Source of the DNA: Mesobacillus maritimus
Lineage (GTDB): Bacteria > Bacillota > Bacilli > Bacillales > Cytobacillaceae
Direction of reading: 5' to 3'
Assembly (NCBI RefSeq): GCF_023715205.1
Contig: NZ_JAMBNR010000003.1
Span: 186,001 to 250,000 of the forward strand
DNA: 64,000 bases
Of the stretch, positions 9,894 through 18,651 are shown piece by piece. Each line of letters begins with the position of its first letter. The first letter of the stretch is position 1. Both the position numbers and the translations under genes were made by a program. Under the pieces are notes generated by a model. That model was not told where the DNA came from. It saw only the letters and a list, made by a program, of their open reading frames with translations, and searched no databases.

Positions 9894-12800
9894 TCATACT
9901 AATACTTGATAAAAAGTCTCCATGGCTTCAGAGTTATATTGCTGATAATCAAATGGTTCACCTATTGAATTTTCATTATTTTGTATAATATTTTGCATTC
10001 CCTTCTCAAGCCCATTAATACTGTTTTCAACTAGTAAGCCATACTTTCCATCCTCCAAGACTGTTCGATTAGCAACGATGTCAGTCGCTACAATTTTCAT
10101 TCCTAATGTCATGGCCTCTAATAACACCATTGGCTGTCCTTCATAATGTGAGGAAAGAACAAAACAGTCACATTTTTTTAGAAACCCAAACGGCTTTTCT
10201 ACCTGCCCCATAAGATACACAGCATCCTGCAATTCCAATTTATTGATTAAGGTTTGAAGTTTTTCTCTCAACGGACCCTGTCCTAATATGAACAATTTAC
10301 TATTAGGGGTTCTTTTATGAAAGTTTGCAAATGCATGAATTAAATTATCTTGACCTTTTTCTGGAGATAATCTGCCCATATTTACAAAGTTAATATCCTT
10401 ATCATTTGGTTCTACAAGAACTTTTTCGTTTACATTCGAAACAACATTTTCAATCTCAACTTTTTCAGATGCCTCTATCAAGGTGAAGGCTTTTGAATCC
10501 AACCACCCAATTTTTTTATTATCAATACTAAATTGATAGTACACTCCTTCTCTGGTCTCATGACTTGTTAGGAGCTTCACCACTTGATTTGTATATTGCA
10601 TAGCATCTGAAATTTTTCTACCACCGAAATTTGGATACGCCTTTGTCCAAACATCGTAACTTTCCGGAAAATCAATTCTTGCCCACTTTTCCTCATAAAA
10701 GTTTTCTTCTTTTAATGTACGGTCCTCCAAACGCTGAAGGAATGGTTGATTTAGTCGACTAAACTTAGAAAGAATTGCCTTTCTCTTACCATTTCGAATC
10801 CCCCGCTCTATCAGGCTTATGTGTTCATCAATTGTACAGTTTTCTAAAAACTGTAGCGCTGACTGATCGATCCAACCAATAATAGTATCCATAATAGAAA
10901 TCCGGTGATAAGTCCCATGCAAAGTCTCTGCTTCCTTATCCACAGTAAATAACATATTTTTATAAGGATAGCTACCTGACACCTTGTGGATATCTGCAAC
11001 ATTATATGGCTGAGACCAAATATGATTCCGATTAGGTTTTACAAGCCTTGCTATTTTATTGATATTTTTTTCAGAGATAATGGTATCTGGAACTAGTTCT
11101 ATTGCTTCTTCATGTATCCAACCGATTACTTGATTTTGATGAGTAAACTTATAATAAACGCTATCCTCCGTTACTAATTTCTTGGTAACGACAATTTCTG
11201 CTTGTTCAAGTTCTGGTATTGGACGCACCGGATGAGCTTGTGGATGGCCTGGTGGAAAGCTTAAGACGGCATGTTGGTTTATTGTCTTCAGGATTGCTCT
11301 CGCTTTAATATTTTCTACTTTATGATTAGTGCTATCTAATTCCTCCATAAGCTCTATCGGATCTTCAAGTATTTTGCTAGGATCAATTGAATTCATAACA
11401 TAATCAAACTTATTGAAATCGGCATATTCTATTAAATTTGACCGATTTAATTCCATCGTTCCCTTCGAAACACTCACAAGTTTATCAAAGCGATGGTATA
11501 CGGAAAATAGTCCTCTTAAGTTTATTCGGTGTGGTCTTTTCCCATTAACCTTTCGTTCACTATCAGATAGCAAATCATTGTGCATATAACAAATCTTCTT
11601 TTTAGCATCTGCAGCTAAGAGAAACTTCGCCCAATACAGACTATAACCACTAAAATCAATCACATAATCAAACTTGCTGTTTCCAAACAAACGTGCATGT
11701 TCACGGACATAGGCTGCTTCTGGATAAAGCTTTTTTCCTAAGTCCCCGTGTTCTCCCCGATTGTGTATAAATTTATCTTGATAAACCTCCCTTAATTTAT
11801 AGACAGGTAAACCTGGTTTAAAAAGGAATCGAACATTTGGATGAACCTTTGCCAAATTTTTCAGTACTTCTTTGTCCTTTGGCGTTGCAGTAAAACAGCT
11901 CACATCATATTGATTAAAATCGATATTATTCATTAAATTAATGAAAGAAGAGGTAATCCCGTTATCTCTCATCCCACCAGGGTATATTAGAATTTTCTTT
12001 TTCTCTAAAGCTAATCCCTTTATGCAGTTCAATTCTTTATTTGATAACTTAAATATATAATGAACCATTCTTTCCGTTACATTTCCATCCTCATACAAGG
12101 TGAAATTCTTTTTCATTTTTTGATACCGCTCACGATACCGTTTTTGAATCGTTTCTATGTCCAACACTGCATCCGCTAATTCCATTGCGTTATATAGTTG
12201 TGGGCCTGGAAGGTCTTCATTACTTAAATATTGTCCTCGTTCTTCTGCATATTCATCTGCATCCCATGTATAAAAAAGAATTGGCTTGTCGGTTACAAGA
12301 AAATCGAAAAAAATACTAGAGTAATCTGAAATCAAAATATCTACAGTCGAAAGTAATTCATTGGGATCAACAAAATCAGGAACTAATTTTCCTTGCAACT
12401 CCTCATAAGTTTTCGCTGTCTTATATAGAAAGGGATGAACCTTAACTAGGATACTATATTGACTTCCCACTTTCTGATCAAGGTACTGAAGATCTGCAAT
12501 GATTTGGAGCAAATCGTTATTTGCTTTAGATACATTGGTCCCTTTCCATGTTGGGGCATAAAGAATGACCTTTTTACTCTCTTCTATATTTAAGCCTAGT
12601 TTTTTTAAATCCTGTTTAAACCGGTTTGCATCTGTATTTAATGTTAAGTCTATTCTAGGGTAGCCTTCTTCAATGATTGTTCCATCATAAAGTCCTTTTA
12701 ACTTATAACTGTCAGTAAACATCTTTGTCGTATGTGGGTTAGGGCTTAATAAGTAGGTGGTACTAAGGAAGTTTCGTAATACATTTTGTGATTGTGAAGG

Positions 12801-13274
12801 ATTTCCTGGTATTTCAAACCCCATTTTTTTTAGAGGGGTCCCGTGCCATGTATTAATGTATATTTGTCCTTTCCTAGGAGTGTAAAATGACTGGAAGGTT
12901 GAATTATTAATGAGGTATTCACATGTTGCTAGTGATTGAAGGTACTCTTTTGAATTTCGTTTCACAAACTGAACATTATGATAACCATTGTATTTTGATA
13001 TCACACTTGAAAGAGAATTGAAATCAGCAATCGACCAAATATGAATATAATCCTTGAAGTCAGGATGCTCCAACATATAACGGAACATCGCATAGGGGCT
13101 ATCGGTCATGCTATTTCCATCTCGACTTTCATACAAAATGGTTTTCTTGTTAAGTGGTAAATTTTCATAGAAGGCGGCATAATGGTTTACTCGTTTATGA
13201 TTTTCTTTTGTTACATAATTTTTGATTGGTTGGACAATAAAGTCTTTTCTTCTTTTTAATCTTTTCATATTCAT
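9894..13274 (-). CDS. CDP-glycerol glycerophosphotransferase-GT4 fusion with three inserted GW modules
   Basis: An 1126-residue teichoic acid enzyme. The glycerophosphotransferase domain (about 40-410) has WHGT at 143-146, ILYAPTWKG, LVKVHPFLYK and ISDYSSIFFDFL. The GT-B half starts at ILIYPGGMRDNGITSS (428-443) and its C-lobe restarts at FVNMGRLSPEKGQ (963-975), with EGQPMVLLEA as donor site (1045-1054). Between the lobes, about residues 640-955, lie three GW-type SH3-like modules ending in VIGWIHEEAI, IIGWIDQSAL and KIGWLDSKAF. GW modules are known as teichoic-acid-binding domains of exported proteins. Here there is no signal peptide, so a role holding the growing polymer inside the cell is my inference. 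The two shorter paralogues lack this insert. The ATG at 13274 follows AAAGGATG. Confidence 0.88.
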   Translation of the reverse strand: MNMKRLKRRKDFIVQPIKNYVTKENHKRVNHYAAFYENLPLNKKTILYESRDGNSMTDSPYAMFRYMLEHPDFKDYIHIWSIADFNSLSSVISKYNGYHNVQFVKRNSKEYLQSLATCEYLINNSTFQSFYTPRKGQIYINTWHGTPLKKMGFEIPGNPSQSQNVLRNFLSTTYLLSPNPHTTKMFTDSYKLKGLYDGTIIEEGYPRIDLTLNTDANRFKQDLKKLGLNIEESKKVILYAPTWKGTNVSKANNDLLQIIADLQYLDQKVGSQYSILVKVHPFLYKTAKTYEELQGKLVPDFVDPNELLSTVDILISDYSSIFFDFLVTDKPILFYTWDADEYAEERGQYLSNEDLPGPQLYNAMELADAVLDIETIQKRYRERYQKMKKNFTLYEDGNVTERMVHYIFKLSNKELNCIKGLALEKKKILIYPGGMRDNGITSSFINLMNNIDFNQYDVSCFTATPKDKEVLKNLAKVHPNVRFLFKPGLPVYKLREVYQDKFIHNRGEHGDLGKKLYPEAAYVREHARLFGNSKFDYVIDFSGYSLYWAKFLLAADAKKKICYMHNDLLSDSERKVNGKRPHRINLRGLFSVYHRFDKLVSVSKGTMELNRSNLIEYADFNKFDYVMNSIDPSKILEDPIELMEELDSTNHKVENIKARAILKTINQHAVLSFPPGHPQAHPVRPIPELEQAEIVVTKKLVTEDSVYYKFTHQNQVIGWIHEEAIELVPDTIISEKNINKIARLVKPNRNHIWSQPYNVADIHKVSGSYPYKNMLFTVDKEAETLHGTYHRISIMDTIIGWIDQSALQFLENCTIDEHISLIERGIRNGKRKAILSKFSRLNQPFLQRLEDRTLKEENFYEEKWARIDFPESYDVWTKAYPNFGGRKISDAMQYTNQVVKLLTSHETREGVYYQFSIDNKKIGWLDSKAFTLIEASEKVEIENVVSNVNEKVLVEPNDKDINFVNMGRLSPEKGQDNLIHAFANFHKRTPNSKLFILGQGPLREKLQTLINKLELQDAVYLMGQVEKPFGFLKKCDCFVLSSHYEGQPMVLLEAMTLGMKIVATDIVANRTVLEDGKYGLLVENSINGLEKGMQNIIQNNENSIGEPFDYQQYNSEAMETFYQVLV

Positions 13275-13861
13275 TTGTTCTGCATCCTTTATTAATAGAA
13301 TGGGTTGATTAACAAGTTCACGGCATCCTAATCTCAGATGCTACTATTCATCTGCCGCTTTGTCCTTGTTTGTTAGATGATATCTAAATGCTTAATACTT
13401 TGGTACTTTTATAGCATCATTTTACTTCAACTCAATAAATCTGTATATAAAGTCTGGATATTATTTCTATAAATACCCGCCTTTTTTACTGTAAATTCAA
13501 AAAGGTGACAAATCCCCTTTTATGGAGTTTGCCACCTTTTTACTATTAATAAGAAATCGCCCTCTTAGCTTGATTTCCCCAAATTTTATTAAATTGACTT
13601 TTTGACATTTTAACATTCTTTTCTCCAGTCCAGGACATTAAAGTAATAGTTGATATGGTCATATCCGGTTAGAACAAGTGCTTTCATGTAATTTTCAACA
13701 CAAATTCGATTACAAATGATTTCATCATAGTTTGCACTATGAAATTATACTAAAAAACCGTATTTAATAAAGTTTTGATCCTGTCGATTTCTTGCACCTC
13801 CCACTATACATAAGCATAAAATAGCCAAAAAAGGTTAAGTTGAGAGGAGTGTGGGATCACT
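13275..13861. other. Intergenic region with a free-standing bidirectional terminator and no convincing gene
   Basis: This stretch separates a minus-strand fusion gene from the plus-strand Hsp20 gene, so both promoters should lie here. A terminator at 13499-13541 has no annotated gene feeding it. On the minus strand, 13497-13616 is a 39-codon frame with GGAG six bases before its ATG, but it reads through the terminator. A 25-codon frame begins near 13698 without a ribosome binding site. I see no homology and do not call either a gene; a small RNA or a gene remnant is possible. Confidence 0.4.
13499..13541. terminator. Bidirectional intrinsic terminator without an assigned gene
   Basis: AAAAAGGTG and CACCTTTTT flank an imperfect inner stem (CAAA/TTTG), giving T-runs on both strands. 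It could protect the Hsp20 promoter from minus-strand transcription, or end an unannotated short transcript. Confidence 0.75.
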
Positions 13862-14335
13862 ATGTCCGGAAAATCCAACAACAAAAATTCCCCAATGAAC
13901 CCTGAGCCTTTCGGAAACTGGTTTAAATCATTCCAACAATTTATGAATGATGCTCCTGTAAAAGGTTTTTTAGATACTATTGATGATTTTTTTAGACAGC
14001 CGATGTTTGCTCAGGCAACATTCCCCGTTTCGGTTCGTGAATTGGGTGATCAGCAAATTGTCACTGCCGAACTTCCAGGGATTAAGAAAGAACAGATAGG
14101 TATTGATATCTTGGGAAATCGACTAACGATTTCGATTAAGAAGCAAGACGTTTATATTCATGAAGACGACAAGAGAAATGTTTATCAACAGAAAGAGTCA
14201 TTTCAACAAATGAACCGAACCATTACATTTCCTCAACCGATTGATGAGAAAAAGGTAAAAGCCTCTTATCGAGATGGAATCCTAGAAATTACTGTTCCTA
14301 AGATAAAAGGAAAAGCGATTGACATCAATGAATAA
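13862..14335 (+). CDS. Hsp20/alpha-crystallin family small heat-shock or spore protein
   Basis: A 157-residue protein. The alpha-crystallin domain runs about 55-157, with the family signatures VTAELPGIKKEQI and the C-terminal SYRDGILEITVPK (G-I-L motif). The N-terminal 50 residues are rich in Phe, Asn and Pro, usual for this family. Members hold unfolded proteins in solution, and some Bacillus members (CotM, CotP) sit in the spore coat. The sequence does not say which role applies. AGAGGAG lies upstream of the ATG and a perfect terminator follows the stop, so it is monocistronic. Confidence 0.88.
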   Translation: MSGKSNNKNSPMNPEPFGNWFKSFQQFMNDAPVKGFLDTIDDFFRQPMFAQATFPVSVRELGDQQIVTAELPGIKKEQIGIDILGNRLTISIKKQDVYIHEDDKRNVYQQKESFQQMNRTITFPQPIDEKKVKASYRDGILEITVPKIKGKAIDINE

Positions 14336-14370
14336 AACAAGCAGGAATTGGATATCCTGCTTGTTTTTTT
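14336..14370 (+). terminator. Terminator of the Hsp20 gene
   Basis: AACAAGCAGGA pairs perfectly with TCCTGCTTGTT and is followed by a T-run. Confidence 0.93.
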
Positions 14371-14531
14371 AGGTAGGTAATTATGCCGCATAGTTCTATA
14401 AACCCCATTCACGATTCATTAGTCGTATACAAACATAAATTTGATTTACAAATGTTTAGAACAGAAAAAAATACATATTATAAGCATTAAATACTTTATG
14501 CATCGTTATAACAGTAAGGGAGGAATGAACA

Positions 14532-14921
14532 ATGAAAAAGGTCATTACCTACGGAACATTCGATCTGCTCCACTGGGGCCATATCAATATTTTAAAAAGA
14601 GCTAAAGACCTCGGAGATCATTTAACAGTGGCCCTTTCTACAGATGAATTTAATCAATTGAAGCATAAAACAACCTATCATAACTATGAAAACAGAAAGG
14701 TCATCCTCGAAGCCATTCGATATGTGGATAAAGTCATTCCTGAAACAAAGTGGGAGCAAAAGGTTGATGATGTTGTGAACAATCAGATTGATGTCTTTGT
14801 TATGGGCGATGATTGGAAAGGAGAATTTGATTTTCTAAAACCGTACTGTGAAGTCATCTATTTGCCTCGAACTGTTGGCATCTCGACAACTAAGATTAAG
14901 AAAGACCTTCACAAAAACTAA
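14532..14921 (+). CDS. tagD: Glycerol-3-phosphate cytidylyltransferase, copy 2
   Basis: A 129-residue paralogue of the tagD at 7160-7555 with the same HWGH (14-17) and RTVGISTT motifs, so it should also make CDP-glycerol. AGGGAGGA lies upstream of the ATG. It stands alone, convergent with the GW-containing fusion gene at 14981-18394 rather than in the gtaB operon, so it is likely under separate control. Both copies keep every motif I can check, so neither looks decayed. Confidence 0.95.
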   Translation: MKKVITYGTFDLLHWGHINILKRAKDLGDHLTVALSTDEFNQLKHKTTYHNYENRKVILEAIRYVDKVIPETKWEQKVDDVVNNQIDVFVMGDDWKGEFDFLKPYCEVIYLPRTVGISTTKIKKDLHKN

Positions 14922-14931
14922 TATACATAAC

Positions 14932-14963
14932 AAAAGCAGCCAGTGTTTTCACCTGGCTGCTTC
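14932..14963. terminator. Terminator between convergent tagD and fusion gene
   Basis: AAGCAGCCAG (14934-14943) pairs with CTGGCTGCTT (14953-14962). The T-run is better on the minus strand, for the gene ending at 14981. Confidence 0.75.
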
Positions 14964-14980
14964 TCGCGTGTATTGGTTCT

Positions 14981-17900
14981 TTAACCGTGGGACTCATATT
15001 GTTCATGTTCTAAAGCTTGATAAAATGTCTCCATGGCAAGATGATTATAATCCCGATAATCAAAACGGTCTTGATCAGGCATGTCCTTAGTAATAATTGA
15101 TGTCATTCCCTTTTCTAGACCACTTATGCTATTTTCAACCAACATCCCGTACTTACCGTTCTCTAAAACTGTTCGGTTGGCAACAATATCAGTGGCAATA
15201 ATTTTCATTCCCAGAGTCATTGCCTCCAAAAGGACCATTGGCTGACCCTCGTAATGCGAGGATAAAACAAAGCAATCACACTTTTCCATAAAGACAAATG
15301 GATTTTCTAGCTGCCCCATGAGGTGAATAGAATCCGTCATCCCAAGTTCTTCAATTAGCTTTTGGAGAGGATCTTTTAAAGGCCCTTTCCCTAAGATATA
15401 TAGTTGGCTATTGGGATACTTCTTGTGTATATTCGTAAATGCTATGATTAAATTGTCTTGTCCTTTCTCTGGAGAAAGTCTGCCCATATTCACAAAACGA
15501 ATCTGATTATCGTCAGCTTTTGGAAGAAAGCCCCCTGTCAATTCCTCACCAAACTCTGTTTGAAATTCATTTAAATCAGGTAGAGCTTTTTTCAATTTAA
15601 ATACTTGGCTGTCTAACCATCCAATTACTTTATTATCAATTGAAAATTGATAATACGTTCCTTCTTTTGTTTTCACCTTTTTTAATATTTTAGCTACCTT
15701 TCCTTTAAAATCCTTTGCGTCTGAAACTAGCTTTGCATTAAAAGTTTTATACGGTTTCGTCCAAATCGAATGCTCTACAGGTTCAGCAATTTCGGCAAAC
15801 ATTGGTTGCTCTACAATTTGTTCTTCTAAAGGTCGATGTTCAAGGTGATCAATCAATAGCCTATTTCTCCGATGATTGATTGTTTGAATAGCCTTCCTTT
15901 TCATGATTGTATTCAGTTTTGCTAAATGGCCCATCTCATCATGAATAGGAAGATATTTAGGAACAGCAAGCGCCGCCTGGCTAATCCAACCCATGGTTGT
16001 TCCCTTGATGCTAATCTGACTATACTTCCCATGGAGGGTCACAACCTCCTTATCCACATCAAATACAAGCCCTTTATAGTCCGAGCTATTCGAAATCATC
16101 GTACACCCAGGTAGATTGTAGGGTTTAGAGTAAATTGGGTTTCCTCCGGGTTTTACAAGTCTAGCTAACCTTTTAACTTTTTCCTCAGTTAAAATTTCAT
16201 CTGGAAGCATATCCAGTCCTTCTGCAGCGATCCAACCTAAGATTTGATGGTCATAACTAATTTTGTAATACGTTTTTTCATCCTTTTCCAGCTTCCTAAA
16301 AACAATCACTTCAGCATGTTCAAAATGCTCTTCTAATGTGAATTCTTTACCATTTTCATGACCAGGGATAAAACTATATACAGGGTACTTGTGAATATCC
16401 TTTAAGATTGCCTTAGCAAGTGTCGGTTCTGAATGGAGCGTATTTTCCTGTACTTCTTCTTCATTCTTATTCTGAGTCTTACTTTGCAAAATTTTATCAG
16501 GATTGATGGAATTCATCACATAATCAAACTTGTCAAAGTCTGCATACTTTGATAAGTTTTTTCGGTTTAATTCCATTGTCCCTTTCGATACACTGACGAG
16601 CTTATCAAAACGATGATAAACAGAGAACAATCCTCTCAAGTTAATACGATGAGGTTTTTTGCCGTTAATGGTTCGCTCACTATCAGAAAGGAGATCGTTA
16701 TGCATATAGCAAATTTTCTTTTTTGCCTTTGCAGCCAATAGAAACTTAGCCCAATAGAGGCTATAGCCACTAAAATCGATCACATAATCAAATTGGCTTT
16801 TTCCAAATAAACGCGCATGTTCTCGCATATAAGACTTTTCGGGATACAAACGTTTTCCAAGTCGCCCTCCCGCGCCTCGGTAATGAACATATTTATCGCG
16901 ATAAACCTCAAACAAATCATAAATCGGGATCCCTGGATTAAACAGAAACCTCACCTTTTTATTAACCTTGTTGATGTTTTTTATGATTTCATTACTCTTA
17001 GGGGTCTTTGTAAAACAAGTGACATCATAATGCTCGAAATCGATATTGTTCATTAAATTAATAAACGATGTTGTAATCCCGTTATCCCTCATTCCACCAG
17101 GGTAAATTAAGATTTTTTGCTTTTGGTTTGCAAGACCTGTGATGGAACGAACCTTCTCTGTGTCTCCACTGAAAATAGTTTGAACAACTCTTTCCGTTAC
17201 ATTTCCATCCTCATAGCGAGTAAACTGTTGCTGCATCTGTTGATATCGACCTAGGAATTCAGGCTTTATATCATCAATCTGCTTAATGGTCTCTGCTAGT
17301 TCAAGCGAATTGTATACAATAGGCCCAGGGAGGACATCATTTGAGAAATATTGCCCTCTTTCATCCATATAAAGGTCTGCATCCCATGTATAAAAGATAA
17401 TTGGCTTACCTGTTACAAGAAAATCAAAAAAGATACTTGAGTAATCCGTCACTAATAAATCAACGATCGCTAATAACTCATTTGTATCGATAAAGTCTGG
17501 AACCAATTTCCCTTTGAGTTCCTCATAATTTACCGCTTCCTTATATAAGAAAGGATGGACCTTTACCAAAAGCGAATATTCATCTCCAACTTGTTCTTCT
17601 ACATATCGAAGATCGCCAATAATTTGCAACATATCGTTCTTAGCATTAGATACATTCTTCCCTTTCCAAGTTGGAGCGTATAACAGGGTCTTCGTCTGAT
17701 TCTTGAATTCTAGACCTAAGTCTCTTAACTTCTCTTTAAATCCTTGAGGATCTGTTTTGAGTGTTAAATCGATTCTGGGATACCCTTCTTCAATGATGGT
17801 CCCTTCATAAAGACCATCGAGTTTATAACTATCAGTAAACATTTTCGTCGTATGTTCGTTAGGGCTAATTAGATAGTCCGTACATAAAAAGTTCCGAATC

Positions 17901-18394
17901 ACATTCTGTGAATGGGCAGGATTTCCGGGTATATCAAATCCCATTTTCTTTAATGGCGTACCATGCCATGTATTAATGTAAATTTGATTCTTCTTTGGAA
18001 GATAGAAAGGTTGGAAAGTAGAGTTATTGATCAGATACTGACTAGACGCTAAATATCTTAAATACTCCTTTGAATTCCGACGGACAAATTGAACATTGGG
18101 ATACTCTTTGTATGTCGAAATCACACTTGATAGTTCATTAAAATCCGCTACTGACCAAATATGTTTGAAATCTTTATAATCAGGGTGGTCAAGAATATAT
18201 TTGAACATCGCATAAGGGCTATCAGTTATGCTTTTGCCATCACGACTTTCATATAAAATGACCTTCTCTTCGATTTTCAACTTTTCATAGTACCTTACAT
18301 ATTGATTTACCACTCGATACCGTTCACGTAAAAGATACTGAAAAGCGGGTTTCACCGCAAAATTGAGTCCCTTTTTTATCACATTTATATTCAC
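14981..18394 (-). CDS. CDP-glycerol glycerophosphotransferase-GT4 fusion with three inserted GW modules, second copy
   Basis: An 1137-residue paralogue of the 9894-13274 protein with identical domain order. WHGT lies at 143-146, then ITDYSS-type core, PGGMRDNGITTS, an insert with three GW modules (ILGWIAAEGL, TMGWISQAAL, VIGWLDSQVF), then MGRLSPEKGQ and EGQPMVLLEA. I chose the GTG at 18394. It is preceded by AAAGGATGCA exactly as in the paralogue, and it puts WHGT at the same residue number. An in-frame TTG at 18466 overlaps its own GGAAGGAGG and would add 24 residues with no counterpart. The insert has diverged more than the catalytic halves. The substrate is not proven. Confidence 0.87.
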   Translation of the reverse strand: MNINVIKKGLNFAVKPAFQYLLRERYRVVNQYVRYYEKLKIEEKVILYESRDGKSITDSPYAMFKYILDHPDYKDFKHIWSVADFNELSSVISTYKEYPNVQFVRRNSKEYLRYLASSQYLINNSTFQPFYLPKKNQIYINTWHGTPLKKMGFDIPGNPAHSQNVIRNFLCTDYLISPNEHTTKMFTDSYKLDGLYEGTIIEEGYPRIDLTLKTDPQGFKEKLRDLGLEFKNQTKTLLYAPTWKGKNVSNAKNDMLQIIGDLRYVEEQVGDEYSLLVKVHPFLYKEAVNYEELKGKLVPDFIDTNELLAIVDLLVTDYSSIFFDFLVTGKPIIFYTWDADLYMDERGQYFSNDVLPGPIVYNSLELAETIKQIDDIKPEFLGRYQQMQQQFTRYEDGNVTERVVQTIFSGDTEKVRSITGLANQKQKILIYPGGMRDNGITTSFINLMNNIDFEHYDVTCFTKTPKSNEIIKNINKVNKKVRFLFNPGIPIYDLFEVYRDKYVHYRGAGGRLGKRLYPEKSYMREHARLFGKSQFDYVIDFSGYSLYWAKFLLAAKAKKKICYMHNDLLSDSERTINGKKPHRINLRGLFSVYHRFDKLVSVSKGTMELNRKNLSKYADFDKFDYVMNSINPDKILQSKTQNKNEEEVQENTLHSEPTLAKAILKDIHKYPVYSFIPGHENGKEFTLEEHFEHAEVIVFRKLEKDEKTYYKISYDHQILGWIAAEGLDMLPDEILTEEKVKRLARLVKPGGNPIYSKPYNLPGCTMISNSSDYKGLVFDVDKEVVTLHGKYSQISIKGTTMGWISQAALAVPKYLPIHDEMGHLAKLNTIMKRKAIQTINHRRNRLLIDHLEHRPLEEQIVEQPMFAEIAEPVEHSIWTKPYKTFNAKLVSDAKDFKGKVAKILKKVKTKEGTYYQFSIDNKVIGWLDSQVFKLKKALPDLNEFQTEFGEELTGGFLPKADDNQIRFVNMGRLSPEKGQDNLIIAFTNIHKKYPNSQLYILGKGPLKDPLQKLIEELGMTDSIHLMGQLENPFVFMEKCDCFVLSSHYEGQPMVLLEAMTLGMKIIATDIVANRTVLENGKYGMLVENSISGLEKGMTSIITKDMPDQDRFDYRDYNHLAMETFYQALEHEQYESHG

Positions 18395-18651
18395 GAACCA
18401 TGCATCCTTTATGATTAAATTCTTATAGGGAAAGGGAAACCTACCTTCTGGGTGGCCTCCTTCCAAATTGACCCTTTATCATAAGAGAATTAACTTCATG
18501 GAGCATTTTTATACCTTTTTAAGAATGGTTCCCCAGTCCTAGTTAGAGCAGTTGCTTTTTGTCGAAAATTATTTCTTTCGTCCCTACTATTATTCCGTCT
18601 TTCGACACCTTATAATTTTCTAGAATAAATGAATTTTTAGGGGGAAAAGGG

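Noticed and set aside
18395-18466. 24-codon N-terminal extension of the second GW fusion
   Set aside because: The TTG overlaps its own Shine-Dalgarno, and the paralogue's start aligns with the GTG at 18394.
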